A stretch of 64,000 bases of DNA from the NCBI RefSeq assembly GCF_018736045.1, contig NZ_CP076132.1, positions 5,034,501 to 5,098,500 on the forward strand, read 5' to 3'. Under the pieces are notes generated by a model, which was not told the origin of the DNA, did no database searches, and saw only the letters and a list, made by a program, of their open reading frames with translations. Made by a program: the position numbers and the translations under genes. The first letter of the stretch is position 1. Every line of letters starts with the position of its first letter. This DNA comes from Flammeovirga yaeyamensis. GTDB taxonomy: Bacteria; Bacteroidota; Bacteroidia; Cytophagales; Flammeovirgaceae. This document shows positions 34,692 to 43,783 of the stretch, one piece after another.

Positions 34692-35771
34692 ATGAAAAAG
34701 TTATCCTTATATATCGTTTTATTTATCCTTGGTTTAACTACAACTTTTGCACAAAACGATTCAACTAAAACAAATCAGTTTACTGGACAAGTTTCTTTCT
34801 TATATCCTTTAGGTACAAATGGTACTAGAACTGATCAAGTAAACGATTTATCTTTTAATATTTTATGGGGCGTTAATGGTGGCGTAAATTATTTCGAATT
34901 AGGTGGTATCGCTAACGTTAATAAAGGAGATGTTAAAGGTTTTCAAATGGCAGGTATTACCAATGTTACCACAGGTGAAAATAAAGGCTTTATTGTTTCA
35001 GGAGTAACCAATTATGCTAATAAAGGGTTAGATGGGATGCAAATGGCAGGTATCAATAACTTTGCTAGAGAAAATGTGAGTGGTGCTCAAATTTCTGGTA
35101 TTTCCAATGTGGCTAACAAAGATATGGATGGTGCTCAAATTGGTTTAACCAATACTACAAGAGGTAAAGCTACAGGTATGCAATTAGGTTTAATCAACTT
35201 TACAGATTCGTTAGTAGGTACTCAAATTGGTTTAATCAACGTGGTTTCATCAGGTGCTGAGGGTACGCCAATTGGTTTAATTAACGTAGTGAAAGATGGT
35301 TACTATGCTGTTGAGGTGAGTGCTTCAGAAACACTTTGGGCAAATATCAACTTCAAAATGGGTACTGAAAAGTTCTATACTATTTTCAAGGCCGGTTATT
35401 CAGAATATGATAGTAAAGTAGTAAGTAGTGTAGGTGCTGGTTTTGGTACTTTATTTAACCTAAACAAAACAGTAGGTATCGCATTAGACCTTTCTGCAAA
35501 CCAAATTATTTACGATAACTCTTGGGATACTGGAAGCTTAAACTTATTAAGTAAAGCCGATTTGAATGCTCAGTTCCACATCACAAAAAACCTAACTGTT
35601 TTTGCTGGTCCATCATTTAATGTATATACAGTAGATCAAAAAGTAAATGGAGCAGAACAAGCAGGTACATTAAGCGTTCCAGAACATGCTTTCTATGACA
35701 AGACTTCTAGCCATGGTACAAGAACTGCTCTCTGGATTGGTGGTCAAGCTGGTTTGAACATCAATTTCTAA
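34692..35771 (+). CDS. LA_2272-type surface repeat protein
   Basis: From the ATG at 34692 the protein starts with a signal peptide ('LYIVLFILGLTTTFAQ'). An in-frame ATG at 34623 lies 8 nt after a GGAGGG; it would put 23 charged residues before the signal peptide and is less likely. The first half has six or seven tandem repeats of about 20 residues built on 'G-x-Q-x-A/G-G-I-x-N' ('GFQMAGITNV', 'GMQMAGINNF', 'GAQISGISNV', 'GTQIGLINVV'), characteristic of the LA_2272 surface-repeat family. The second half alternates strands and ends in 'GGQAGLNINF', suggesting an outer-membrane barrel. Function unknown. Confidence 0.78.
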   Translation: MKKLSLYIVLFILGLTTTFAQNDSTKTNQFTGQVSFLYPLGTNGTRTDQVNDLSFNILWGVNGGVNYFELGGIANVNKGDVKGFQMAGITNVTTGENKGFIVSGVTNYANKGLDGMQMAGINNFARENVSGAQISGISNVANKDMDGAQIGLTNTTRGKATGMQLGLINFTDSLVGTQIGLINVVSSGAEGTPIGLINVVKDGYYAVEVSASETLWANINFKMGTEKFYTIFKAGYSEYDSKVVSSVGAGFGTLFNLNKTVGIALDLSANQIIYDNSWDTGSLNLLSKADLNAQFHITKNLTVFAGPSFNVYTVDQKVNGAEQAGTLSVPEHAFYDKTSSHGTRTALWIGGQAGLNINF

Positions 35772-35802
35772 TAATCTCAGTTTTTAAGTTAAATATACAA
35801 GC

Positions 35803-35841
35803 AAGGCAATTGGTCTAATTTGAGATCCAATTGCCTTTTTT
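35803..35841 (+). terminator. terminator of the surface-repeat gene
   Basis: Perfect 11-bp stem AAGGCAATTGG/CCAATTGCCTT followed by T. The rest of the gap to 36115 is AT-rich with no further feature seen. Confidence 0.85.
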
Positions 35842-36115
35842 AATTTCTAAAGTTTACTCTTATTTCATAATCAAGTATTTCTTTTTTTAGCCCTTTATTA
35901 TTAAAAAATTGGTAATGCCATTCAATAAAAAATAGTATCATTTTGATATGAAAAGTTCAATAGTACGCCAAAAGAGGTTTTAGCACTAAATCAGAAATAG
36001 ACTTTGCTTTTAGAAAGAAGTTATATTCTTATTTTAATTAATTTCTGAAGAGACAAAACAAAAAAACTAGACATTTGATATAATTGTTTACCCAAAAAAT
36101 TAACCGTCTAAAGCT

Positions 36116-36556
36116 ATGTATTGTCTTTGTTATATAAGTACAAGAAATGAAAAATTGAACGATGATGTTCTAAAGGAAATTTTAACCCAAAGCAGAATAA
36201 GTAATCAAAATAAGGAGTTAACCGGCCTATTGGTTTTAATGGATAATCAGTTTCTACAAATCTTAGAAGGAGAAGAAGAGGAAGTCAACAGTCTTTATAA
36301 CAAAATCTGTAAGGATACAAGACACTCCTATGTCCAGAAAATTTACTCTGGTGAACTCGATAAAAGAAACTTCGCTTCTTGGGATATGGCATTCCATGAG
36401 ATTCATTGGGAAGATCTGGAAGACGCTGGCTTATTAACTCAATACGAAAATGGAGGAAAACTTAGCGATTATCTTAAGGATAAAAATCATTATGTGATAG
36501 AATACCTGAAATCTTTAAATGGAATCGAAAAACTGCAATTAAATTTACCTAAATAA
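36116..36556 (+). CDS. stand-alone BLUF-domain blue-light photoreceptor
   Basis: 146 residues, almost only a BLUF domain (FAD-binding blue-light sensor). The residues of the light-driven hydrogen-bond switch are all present when aligned with PixD: Tyr6 (Tyr8 of PixD), Asn30 (Asn32), Gln48 in 'FLQILEG' (Gln50), Trp89 and Met91 in 'SWDM'. 'TGLLVLMDNQFLQILEGEEEEV' and 'DTRHSYVQKI' are the family signatures. About 45 residues after the domain form a short helical tail. No output domain is attached, so it must act through a partner, as PixD does with PixE; no obvious partner is adjacent. Confidence 0.92.
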   Translation: MYCLCYISTRNEKLNDDVLKEILTQSRISNQNKELTGLLVLMDNQFLQILEGEEEEVNSLYNKICKDTRHSYVQKIYSGELDKRNFASWDMAFHEIHWEDLEDAGLLTQYENGGKLSDYLKDKNHYVIEYLKSLNGIEKLQLNLPK

Positions 36557-36583
36557 AAAATGGACGTAGTATCACTTCGTCCA
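36557..36583. terminator. terminator between convergent genes
   Basis: TGGACG (36561-36566) pairs with CGTCCA (36578-36583); the minus strand continues with a T-rich run and the plus strand with ATTTTATTTT. Confidence 0.65.
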
Positions 36584-36591
36584 CATATATT

Positions 36592-37212
36592 TTATTTTCT
36601 TCTTAAGCAGCAGAAAGTGAAATTCTGAATGGTATCAAACGGTGTGGTATGATCTACTTCTAGCGTATTGATTAATTCAAAATCAGCATCAAATGTTTTG
36701 GACAATTGATCTACTGAGTATTGTTTGATTGGTATTCCACTACACTTCTTCGGCCCATTTTCCGAAAATGTACCAATAACTAACAAACCATCCGATTGAA
36801 TACTTTTACCGACAATTCTTTTATACTTTTCTATATCATCCGCCTCTGTTAGAAAATGAAATGCGGCCCTATCATGCCAAAAATCAAATTTTTTATCCGA
36901 TTCAAAAGTAGTCACATCACTTTCTATCCATTGCACTGCATTGGCCTTTTTGTCCAATCGTTGTTTGGCCCTATCCAAAGCTTTTTTAGAAATATCTAAA
37001 ACGGATACATCAGTAAAACCTTTTTCTAATAAATGATCGACCAAAAAGCTATCGCCACCCCCAACATCAATAATAGAGGCATCTTTTGACAGCACCGATC
37101 GTTCTATAAAATCCAAAGATGTTTGAGGTACTTTCTGATACCAACTCACTTCTGTGATTAATTTTTTAGAATATATTTCTTCCCAATGTTGTTTCTTATT
37201 GAACTCTTCCAT
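36592..37212 (-). CDS. class I SAM-dependent methyltransferase
   Basis: About 206 residues from the ATG at 37212 ('MEEFNKKQHWEEIYSKK', the usual N-terminus of this family); the frame stays open to an ATG at 37281 but the extra residues do not fit. SAM motif I is 'SIIDVGGGDSFLVDHLLEKG', motif II 'VSVLDISKKALDRAKQRL', and motif IV 'FDFWHDRAAFHFL', as in methyltransferases of the UbiE/thiopurine type. 'NFTFCCLRRK' forms the last strand. The substrate is unknown. Convergent with the BLUF gene. Confidence 0.85.
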   Translation of the reverse strand: MEEFNKKQHWEEIYSKKLITEVSWYQKVPQTSLDFIERSVLSKDASIIDVGGGDSFLVDHLLEKGFTDVSVLDISKKALDRAKQRLDKKANAVQWIESDVTTFESDKKFDFWHDRAAFHFLTEADDIEKYKRIVGKSIQSDGLLVIGTFSENGPKKCSGIPIKQYSVDQLSKTFDADFELINTLEVDHTTPFDTIQNFTFCCLRRK

Positions 37213-37503
37213 TAAAATCTGATGTTTGATATATGGTGTAAATAGGTTTGATAAAGATACAATTAATCTTAAATTCCTCACCTATTTACCTTTAAAGGAA
37301 ATCATTACCAACTATTAAATGATTATTCACTCATTAATATTACGCTGATAATCAATTAAATATTTAAATGAAAAGCTAGATTCTTAATATTAATCATCTT
37401 ATTTTTCATTAAAAAGCATTTAATTTGTATTGACTGTGTGTACACCTACACGGTTATTACAACTAGAAAACATATATACATAAGCATTTATATCAATCGT
37501 TTC

Positions 37504-39264
37504 ATGGAACTAAAACGAGTATTTGATTTTATTGACCAGCAAAAATCGCTATACGGTGGTTTAGAGGTGTGTTTTGCAAATAAAGTAAACGAAGAATGGG
37601 TTACTTACTCTACTGAAAAGACATCTAATATTCTATATCAATTAGGTAGTGGCTTATTACGTTACGGCCTAAAGAAAGGCGATAAAGTAGCAATTGTTTC
37701 GGAAAACCGTCCTGAATGGAATTTTGTAGATTTGGCCTGTGCTCAAATTGGAGTAACAGTAGTGCCTATTTACCCCACCATTACAGAGGACGATTATTTA
37801 TATATTTTCAATCATGCTGAAATCAAGGTAGCATTTTTAGAATCGCAACACCTTGTAAACAAAATCAGAAAGATTGATGAAAAGCTTCCTGAACTAGAAA
37901 AGGTCTATACCTTTAATGACGTAGAAGGAGAAACCTCATGGAAGACTTTACTTTCTGCATCGGAAGAAGAAATAGCTAACATTGATAAGATCAAAGACAG
38001 CATTCAAGAAGAAGATCTTTACACTATTGTCTATACCTCTGGTACGACAGGCAATCCTAAAGGAGTGATGCTTTCTCATAGAAATGTGGTTACGGATGCC
38101 ATTGCTGCCGCAGAAACTCTTCCTGTAGATAGAGGGAATGCAAGAGCATTAAGCTTCTTACCCTTATCTCACGTATATGAACGTACAAGTTTGTACTCTT
38201 ATTTATGTGGTGGTGTATCGGTTTATTTTGCAGAAAATGTAGCAAAAGTAGCCGACAACTTGAAAGAGGTAAAACCTCATGTTTTCTGTACGGTTCCTCG
38301 TCTTTTAGAAAAAGTATACGATGCTATTCTTAATAAAGGAATGGCCACAAAAGGTTTAGCAAGGGCTATTTTCTTTTGGTCATTAAACTTGGGACTGCGT
38401 TATAATCCAAGAGAGAAACAATCGCTTTGGTACCGTTTCCAACACTTTATTGCCGATAAATTGGTCTTCAAGAAATGGAGAGCAGCTTTAGGTGGTGAAA
38501 TTAGAAATATGAACGTAGGTGCTGCAGCACTTCAACCACGATTGATTCGTTCTTTCTGGGCTGCAGGTATTAAAGTATGCGAAGGTTACGGTATGTCTGA
38601 AGCGGCTCCTGTAGTTTGTGTGAACAGAGTAAATCCGCAAGACATGATGATCGGCACAGTCGGTCCTGTTCTAAATGGAATTGATGTTAAAATTGCACCT
38701 GACGGAGAGATCTTGATTAAAGGTCCAAACGTGATGATGGGCTACTACAAACAACCCGAATTGACGGCCGAGACGGTTGTAGATGGTTGGTTACACTCTG
38801 GAGATATTGGCGAATTAATTGATGGAAAATTCTTAAAGATCACCGATCGTAAGAAAGAATTATTCAAGACTTCGGCTGGTAAATACATTTCTCCTCAGTT
38901 CTTAGAAAATAAACTGAAAGAATCGTTTTATATAGAACAAGTAGCTGTAATTGGCAGTAACCAAAAGTTTGCTGCTGCTTTAATCGTTCCAAATTTCGAA
39001 GCATTATCAAATTGGTGTGAGGAAAACAATATTTTTGAGGAAAACCCTCAGAAAGTGATTGAAAACCCTACTGTCTTGAAAATGTTCAAAAAGGAAATAG
39101 CTGCGGCCAACAAATCATTTGCTCGTTATGAACAAGTACAAAAGTTCAGTTTACTAGAAAATGAATGGACGGTTGATACAGGTGAAGTAACACCAACGCT
39201 GAAACCTAAGCGAAAAATCATCAACGAAAAATATGAAAAAGAGATTGAGGAGATTTACTCTTAA
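37504..39264 (+). CDS. long-chain fatty-acid-CoA ligase (AMP-binding)
   Basis: Activates fatty acids to acyl-CoA through an acyl-AMP. The ATG at 37504 starts 'MELKRVFDFIDQQ', the normal family start; 586 residues from there. The P-loop-like A3 motif is 'TIVYTSGTTGNPKGVMLSHRN'; 'EGYGMSEAAPVV' is A5; 'GWLHSGDIGELIDGKFLKITDRKKELFKTSAGKYISP' is A7-A8, giving the Asp and Lys that position AMP. This looks like the eukaryote-like FadD15 group of ligases. Cytoplasmic or membrane-associated. Single gene. Confidence 0.92.
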   Translation: MELKRVFDFIDQQKSLYGGLEVCFANKVNEEWVTYSTEKTSNILYQLGSGLLRYGLKKGDKVAIVSENRPEWNFVDLACAQIGVTVVPIYPTITEDDYLYIFNHAEIKVAFLESQHLVNKIRKIDEKLPELEKVYTFNDVEGETSWKTLLSASEEEIANIDKIKDSIQEEDLYTIVYTSGTTGNPKGVMLSHRNVVTDAIAAAETLPVDRGNARALSFLPLSHVYERTSLYSYLCGGVSVYFAENVAKVADNLKEVKPHVFCTVPRLLEKVYDAILNKGMATKGLARAIFFWSLNLGLRYNPREKQSLWYRFQHFIADKLVFKKWRAALGGEIRNMNVGAAALQPRLIRSFWAAGIKVCEGYGMSEAAPVVCVNRVNPQDMMIGTVGPVLNGIDVKIAPDGEILIKGPNVMMGYYKQPELTAETVVDGWLHSGDIGELIDGKFLKITDRKKELFKTSAGKYISPQFLENKLKESFYIEQVAVIGSNQKFAAALIVPNFEALSNWCEENNIFEENPQKVIENPTVLKMFKKEIAAANKSFARYEQVQKFSLLENEWTVDTGEVTPTLKPKRKIINEKYEKEIEEIYS

Positions 39265-39313
39265 TCCCTTCAATATCATCAAAATATAATGGATTAATTT
39301 GAATTTAATCTTT

Positions 39314-39345
39314 AAAAAGCCTGTGAGAAATCATGGGCTTTTTTT
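39314..39345 (+). terminator. terminator of the acyl-CoA ligase gene
   Basis: AAAAAGCC... pairs with ...GGGCTTTTT in an imperfect stem followed by T. Confidence 0.7.
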
Positions 39346-39495
39346 ATTGACTTCATCCCTTCAAAAAATATTTTCATTTTTTTCTCATTCCTGGCAACTA
39401 TCTGATAACAAATAGCGTATTACTAGCTCTCAACATAGTTTTGTGATGAAAAATAAATAAGCCTTCATCCAAAACTCATCTTAATTTATTCAAAG

Positions 39496-40446
39496 ATGCC
39501 TAGTGATAAATTTGTCCTTTTAGGTAAGGAGATTAAAAAGGGAAAAGGTGCGGTACTAGAATTAGAAGTCGCTAAACTTCATACAAGAAACAGTCTGAAG
39601 GTTCCCGTAATTGTAGAAAGAGGTAAGAAAGACGGACCTGTGCTTTTACTTCTAGGTGGTGTACATGGAGATGAATCCAATGGGGTGGCTATTGTACGTG
39701 ATATCATCAGAAAGAAGTACCATAAACCAAATTATGGTACCATTATCTGCATTCCTGTATTCAACGTTTTTGGTTACCTCAACTTATCCAGAGCTTTTCC
39801 TGATGGAAGAGATTTAAACAGAATCTTTCCTGGATCCAAAAGAGGTTCTTTGGCGAGTCAGTTTGCTTATACTTTTACCAAAGAAATTGCTCCATATGTC
39901 GATTATGTATTGGATTTCCACACCGGTGGTGCCGATAGAAGTAACTATCCCAACATTCGTTGCAACTTTGATGAGGAGAAAGAGTTTGAAATGGCCAAAG
40001 CTTTCGGTGCACCTTTTATGATGCACTCCAGCTACATACATCATTCTATTCGAGAAACCATCCATAAAATGGGTAAACCTATTATTCTTTTTGAAGGAGG
40101 GAAATCTCTTCACTTGGATAATGAGGTGATCCAATGTGGAGTGACTGGAGCACTTAATGTGATGAAACATCTTGGCTTACAAGAAGGTGAAATTGATATT
40201 CATCAACCTACCGTTTTCATCAAAAAAAGTAAGTGGTTGAGAGCTCCTTATTCTGGAATCTTCGAGTCGATGATTCAGAATGGAGAATATGTCACTAAAA
40301 AACAATTGATAGGTCGTGTATCAGATCCTTTTGGAGAATTTGAGAAGAAAATTTACGCTCCTTTTAATGGACATATTTTTGGATTAAATACTGCTCCAAA
40401 CGTGTATAAAGGTGATGCCATCTTCCATATCAGTGTAACCAAATAA
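39496..40446 (+). CDS. succinylglutamate desuccinylase/aspartoacylase family protein
   Basis: 316 residues of the AstE/AspA zinc carboxypeptidase-like family, which cleaves N-acyl amino acids. Zinc ligands His57 and Glu60 lie in 'GGVHGDESNG' and His142 in 'DFHTGG'. 'IPVFNVFGYLNLSRAFPDGRDLNRIFPG' is the family core, with the R-D-L-N-R carboxylate-binding motif. The C-terminal 90 residues ('APYSGIFESMIQNGEYVTKKQLIGRVSDPFG') form the small beta domain with a lipoyl-like look. The true substrate is unknown; no arginine-degradation genes are nearby. Confidence 0.88.
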   Translation: MPSDKFVLLGKEIKKGKGAVLELEVAKLHTRNSLKVPVIVERGKKDGPVLLLLGGVHGDESNGVAIVRDIIRKKYHKPNYGTIICIPVFNVFGYLNLSRAFPDGRDLNRIFPGSKRGSLASQFAYTFTKEIAPYVDYVLDFHTGGADRSNYPNIRCNFDEEKEFEMAKAFGAPFMMHSSYIHHSIRETIHKMGKPIILFEGGKSLHLDNEVIQCGVTGALNVMKHLGLQEGEIDIHQPTVFIKKSKWLRAPYSGIFESMIQNGEYVTKKQLIGRVSDPFGEFEKKIYAPFNGHIFGLNTAPNVYKGDAIFHISVTK

Positions 40447-40458
40447 AAATGATATTGT

Positions 40459-40482
40459 CTGAACCACTATTCAGATGTTTTA
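40459..40482 (+). terminator. weak terminator
   Basis: TCTGAA/TTCAGA stem with a 6-nt loop followed by TGTTTTAC, just after the AspA-like gene. Confidence 0.4.
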
Positions 40483-40508
40483 CTTTCATATAATTTGTGT
40501 CAGGACAT

Positions 40509-40537
40509 GTAAGAGCGTTGCTTTGCGGCGCTCCTAC
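40509..40537. repeat. 29-nt hairpin repeat, copy 2
   Basis: GTAAGAGCGTTG pairs with CGGCGCTCCTAC over a 5-nt loop CTTTG: 12-bp stem with one A-C mismatch at position 4 and two G-T pairs. Same length, termini and mismatch position as the copy at 6044. It lies between convergent stop codons. Confidence 0.7.
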
Positions 40538-40541
40538 CATT

Positions 40542-41732
40542 TTAATCATCTACCAATAATTTTACTTTTTTAGCAAGGTATTCCATACTAAACGGATGGA
40601 TAATAAGTGATACTAAAACGATAAAACTCACGATATAAAATATCATTTCCGAGTTAGGCAGGTTGGATAAAATAGGAATCAATGCAAACACAATAGGTGT
40701 TGCTCCTTTTAACCCACTCCAAGAAATAAATATCTTTTTATTCATTGGTGTTTTTAAAGGCAGGTAAGAGATAAACACCCCTAATGGCCTTGCTATAAAG
40801 AATAGGAATAATGTTGGTAATATGGCTATTGGAATAACTTCTACCAAGTTTTCTGGGAATATCTGTAAACCCAATATAAGGAACATCACCGATTGAGCCA
40901 ACCAAGAAAAACTATTGAAAAAGTGTAGAGAATTGTACTTGTTTTGGTAATCTAAAGTGTTTAATAATACCCCCAAAATATAAGCCCCAATCAATGCATT
41001 TCCACCCATCAACTGACAAATTTTCAAGAAGACAATCAGTGTACTGAATAATAAAATGGGTACTAAACCTTCCTCCTGGAAATGGAATTTCTTGAATATA
41101 AATTTGATGATATAAAAAATCACAAAAGATAAACCTACACCAACTGAGAGTTGCTGAACAAAGAATTGAATGTATTCCACATAATCAATTGGTAAATCTG
41201 GAGTTTTTAGAATACTGACAAAAATTAATGTAAGAATCATTGCCATTGGATCGTTAGTTGCCGATTCGAACTCCAATACCTTATCAGAAGCAAACTTTAA
41301 TTTCATCTGTTTGGCTTCTAATACCCCAAAAACAGCTGCTGCATCTGTGGAAGAAACAATAGAACCCAACAATAAGCCCTCTAATAATGATAAAGGTGTA
41401 ACAAATGAGGCAAATACACCCAAGGCCAATGAGGTGACTAAAACTCCTACATTAGAAACTAACAATCCTTCTTTAAATACCTTTTTGATATCCAATACTT
41501 TGGTATGCAATCCCCCCACAAAAATGATGAGTACTAAAGCCGCCTGACTAATAAAGTCGGTGAGAACAGGATTATCATATACTTCAAAAGAAGATTCCCC
41601 ATTTCCTAAAAATAACCCCACACCTATAAAAATAAATGCCGCAGGTATCCCTAAGTTTTTACTCGGATTATAAAGTAAAATACCAATGATGATTAAAACA
41701 GCTAGCAATAGCGTCATCTCGCTTCCGATCAT
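40542..41732 (-). CDS. CPA1-type cation:proton antiporter (NhaP2-like membrane part)
   Basis: 396 residues, about 12 membrane segments. 'GSIVSSTDAAAVFGVL' and 'EFESATNDPMAMILT' are signature motifs of NhaP/NhaP2 antiporters; the Asn-Asp pair of the second is the ion-binding site. 'WSGLKGATPIVFALIPIL' is a further family motif. NhaP2 itself has cytosolic TrkA-C/CorC-like domains that are absent here, so this is a membrane-only form. Exchanges K+ or Na+ for H+ (family knowledge). Next gene upstream on the strand is a KefB-type antiporter, separated by a terminator. Confidence 0.88.
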   Translation of the reverse strand: MIGSEMTLLLAVLIIIGILLYNPSKNLGIPAAFIFIGVGLFLGNGESSFEVYDNPVLTDFISQAALVLIIFVGGLHTKVLDIKKVFKEGLLVSNVGVLVTSLALGVFASFVTPLSLLEGLLLGSIVSSTDAAAVFGVLEAKQMKLKFASDKVLEFESATNDPMAMILTLIFVSILKTPDLPIDYVEYIQFFVQQLSVGVGLSFVIFYIIKFIFKKFHFQEEGLVPILLFSTLIVFLKICQLMGGNALIGAYILGVLLNTLDYQNKYNSLHFFNSFSWLAQSVMFLILGLQIFPENLVEVIPIAILPTLFLFFIARPLGVFISYLPLKTPMNKKIFISWSGLKGATPIVFALIPILSNLPNSEMIFYIVSFIVLVSLIIHPFSMEYLAKKVKLLVDD

Positions 41733-41893
41733 GTTGTAGTTATTTTAATTAGTGAATTTTTAGTTGAGCCTCTTTTTCTGAATTGGGTAATTTATGGAAT
41801 ATATAGTTCAAATTGGTTTGTTCAGTCATTTAGCTCTAATTTTTTAACGGAAAAAACGATAACAGGTATTCATTGATACCATTAAATAGTATT

Positions 41894-41937
41894 AAAAAAA
41901 CAACGATCAAAGAAAATACGCCTTTCTTTGACCGTTG
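41894..41937 (-). terminator. terminator of the KefB-like gene
   Basis: Fifteen-bp near-perfect stem (41901-41915 with 41923-41937, one mismatch) and a T-run on the minus strand. Confidence 0.85.
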
Positions 41938-41950
41938 ATAATAAGAATTT

Positions 41951-43570
41951 CTATAGCGATATAGATATCTTTTTATTCGGATTATTCACCACTAATTTTT
42001 GCGGTTGAAATTCTTCTATTGCATGCAAAGCAAAACCTTTTCCTGCTTCTCTATAAACATTAAATACTGCGTTAACTCCTATTTCTTTTAAAGGTGCTAC
42101 CTGATCGGCATATTCAACAATCGCTGTAGACATTCCTTTGAAATTTTGCTTATACAATTGTTTTGCCCCCAACTCATTGGCATGATGATGAGGCATAGCA
42201 AAAAAGATTAATGTGATATTATTTAAGCTCTTCAACCGCTCCCAAAAATCACTATCTACGGCATCACCTTGAATTACATTTCTGCCTTCGGTTTTTTGTT
42301 TATCGACAGTATGATCGTTTACTTCAATTCCTAGAACAACATCTCCAAATTGTTTTTGCATTTCATCATAAACACCGGATCCAATACGCCCCATTCCTAC
42401 TACCAATACTTTTGCCTTTCCAATGTCTATCATCTTATCCATTGTATTCAGGCGGCTGCTTTCACTTTTAAACTGAGACAATCCTAAATACACCTCATTA
42501 CTCCAATTATTAATTGGTGCCGATATCAAGAAAGATAGGGAAACTGCAATGGCAATACTTACTAACATTTCTCCAGGTAACCATCCCATTTTGTAAGCCA
42601 AACCACCAACGATAAGGCCAAATTCACTATAGTTCATCAACATCAAACTACCGAAAACGGATGTTCTTACCCTGAAGTTAAAACGATCGAATACTTGAAA
42701 GTACAACCAGCCTTTGATGGGTAAGAGTATCACTAAAGCGATAGCAAATAACAAAGCATTTAAGGTCACTGAGGCAGTCAATCCAATATCAAGGAAGAAA
42801 CATACCAACAACAACTCTTTGATGTTGAATAAAGCTTTCGATAATTCTGATGCTTTTTTATGGCTAGACATCATCACTCCCATCACTAAAGCACCTAGAT
42901 CTGCTTTTAATCCTACAATAGAAAACAAGCCTGCTCCTACTACCAATGCCATAAATACTCCGAAAAGCACTAACATCTCCCCGTGTTCTACAGTATCTAA
43001 AATCCTAAAGAAAAGTGGTCGAATTAAAGGAAGGGTAAACAGTAATAAAGCCCATACTTCTGGAATTTTGCCCGAACTGACGGTCATGAACACTACTGCG
43101 AAGATATCTTGCATAACCAATACTCCAATAGCTAATGATCCATATACGGCATTCATTACCCCTTTATCTTGAAGTGTTTTAATGGCAAATACAGTACTTG
43201 AGAACGATAAGGCAAAAGCAATTAATACCAATTGCATGATCTCTAAATCTTGAAGAATGGATAGACCCATCCATTGCAGTGCCCATAATGCGGCTACAAA
43301 ATATAGTGAACTGAGTAAATTATGAATTAAGGAACTTAACCAAATATGCTTACCTATAAGCATTTTGATATCTAACTTTAATCCAATGGTAAATAATAAT
43401 AAAGTGACCCCTAAATCGGCTAATTGCTTAATTTGAGTGGTATCATCGATGCCAAAATAATGCAATAAGAAACCTGTTAATAGAAATCCTACTAGCGGTG
43501 GAAACTTTAATTTTAAGGCCACATAACCTGCGATAAATGCAGAGAGAATAATAATAATGTGTGTGGTCAT
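41951..43570 (-). CDS. CPA2-type (KefB/YbaL-like) cation:proton antiporter with TrkA-N domain
   Basis: 539 residues: 11-13 membrane segments (about 1-370), starting 'IIIILSAFIAGYVALKLKFPPLVGFLLTGFLL', with 'LADLGVTLLLFTIGLKLDI' as the family hallmark. A cytosolic Rossmann TrkA-N domain follows at about 385-510, with the NAD motif G-M-G-R-I-G-S-G and acidic strand end 'LGIEVND'. Such domains gate K+/H+ exchange in response to nucleotide or glutathione adducts. No TrkA-C domain follows. Tandem with the CPA1 antiporter; together they suggest a cation/pH homeostasis pair suited to seawater life (inference). Confidence 0.9.
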   Translation of the reverse strand: MTTHIIIILSAFIAGYVALKLKFPPLVGFLLTGFLLHYFGIDDTTQIKQLADLGVTLLLFTIGLKLDIKMLIGKHIWLSSLIHNLLSSLYFVAALWALQWMGLSILQDLEIMQLVLIAFALSFSSTVFAIKTLQDKGVMNAVYGSLAIGVLVMQDIFAVVFMTVSSGKIPEVWALLLFTLPLIRPLFFRILDTVEHGEMLVLFGVFMALVVGAGLFSIVGLKADLGALVMGVMMSSHKKASELSKALFNIKELLLVCFFLDIGLTASVTLNALLFAIALVILLPIKGWLYFQVFDRFNFRVRTSVFGSLMLMNYSEFGLIVGGLAYKMGWLPGEMLVSIAIAVSLSFLISAPINNWSNEVYLGLSQFKSESSRLNTMDKMIDIGKAKVLVVGMGRIGSGVYDEMQKQFGDVVLGIEVNDHTVDKQKTEGRNVIQGDAVDSDFWERLKSLNNITLIFFAMPHHHANELGAKQLYKQNFKGMSTAIVEYADQVAPLKEIGVNAVFNVYREAGKGFALHAIEEFQPQKLVVNNPNKKISISL

Positions 43571-43783
43571 ATATAAAATCGGTTAGTAAATTATTTAGTT
43601 TTTAATCGCTACTGATTATATGAAAAAAACTTCATATTAAAAAGTTTAAAAATGATGTAAATAGTTAAATTTTAACCACTTATTTATCCACATTACCCAA
43701 TTGAAGGAGTAATATATGAAATCAGTGTATTTATCTTAATATTACTACCTGATCTACTTTTTATAAGAAAAAAACTAATTATC

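Noticed and set aside
37213-37281. Extended N-terminus of the methyltransferase
   Set aside because: The family start is at 37212; the extra 23 residues are not conserved in type.
42714-43172. 152-codon frame on the plus strand
   Set aside because: It lies wholly inside the KefB-like antiporter gene on the other strand and its translation has no domain or natural composition.
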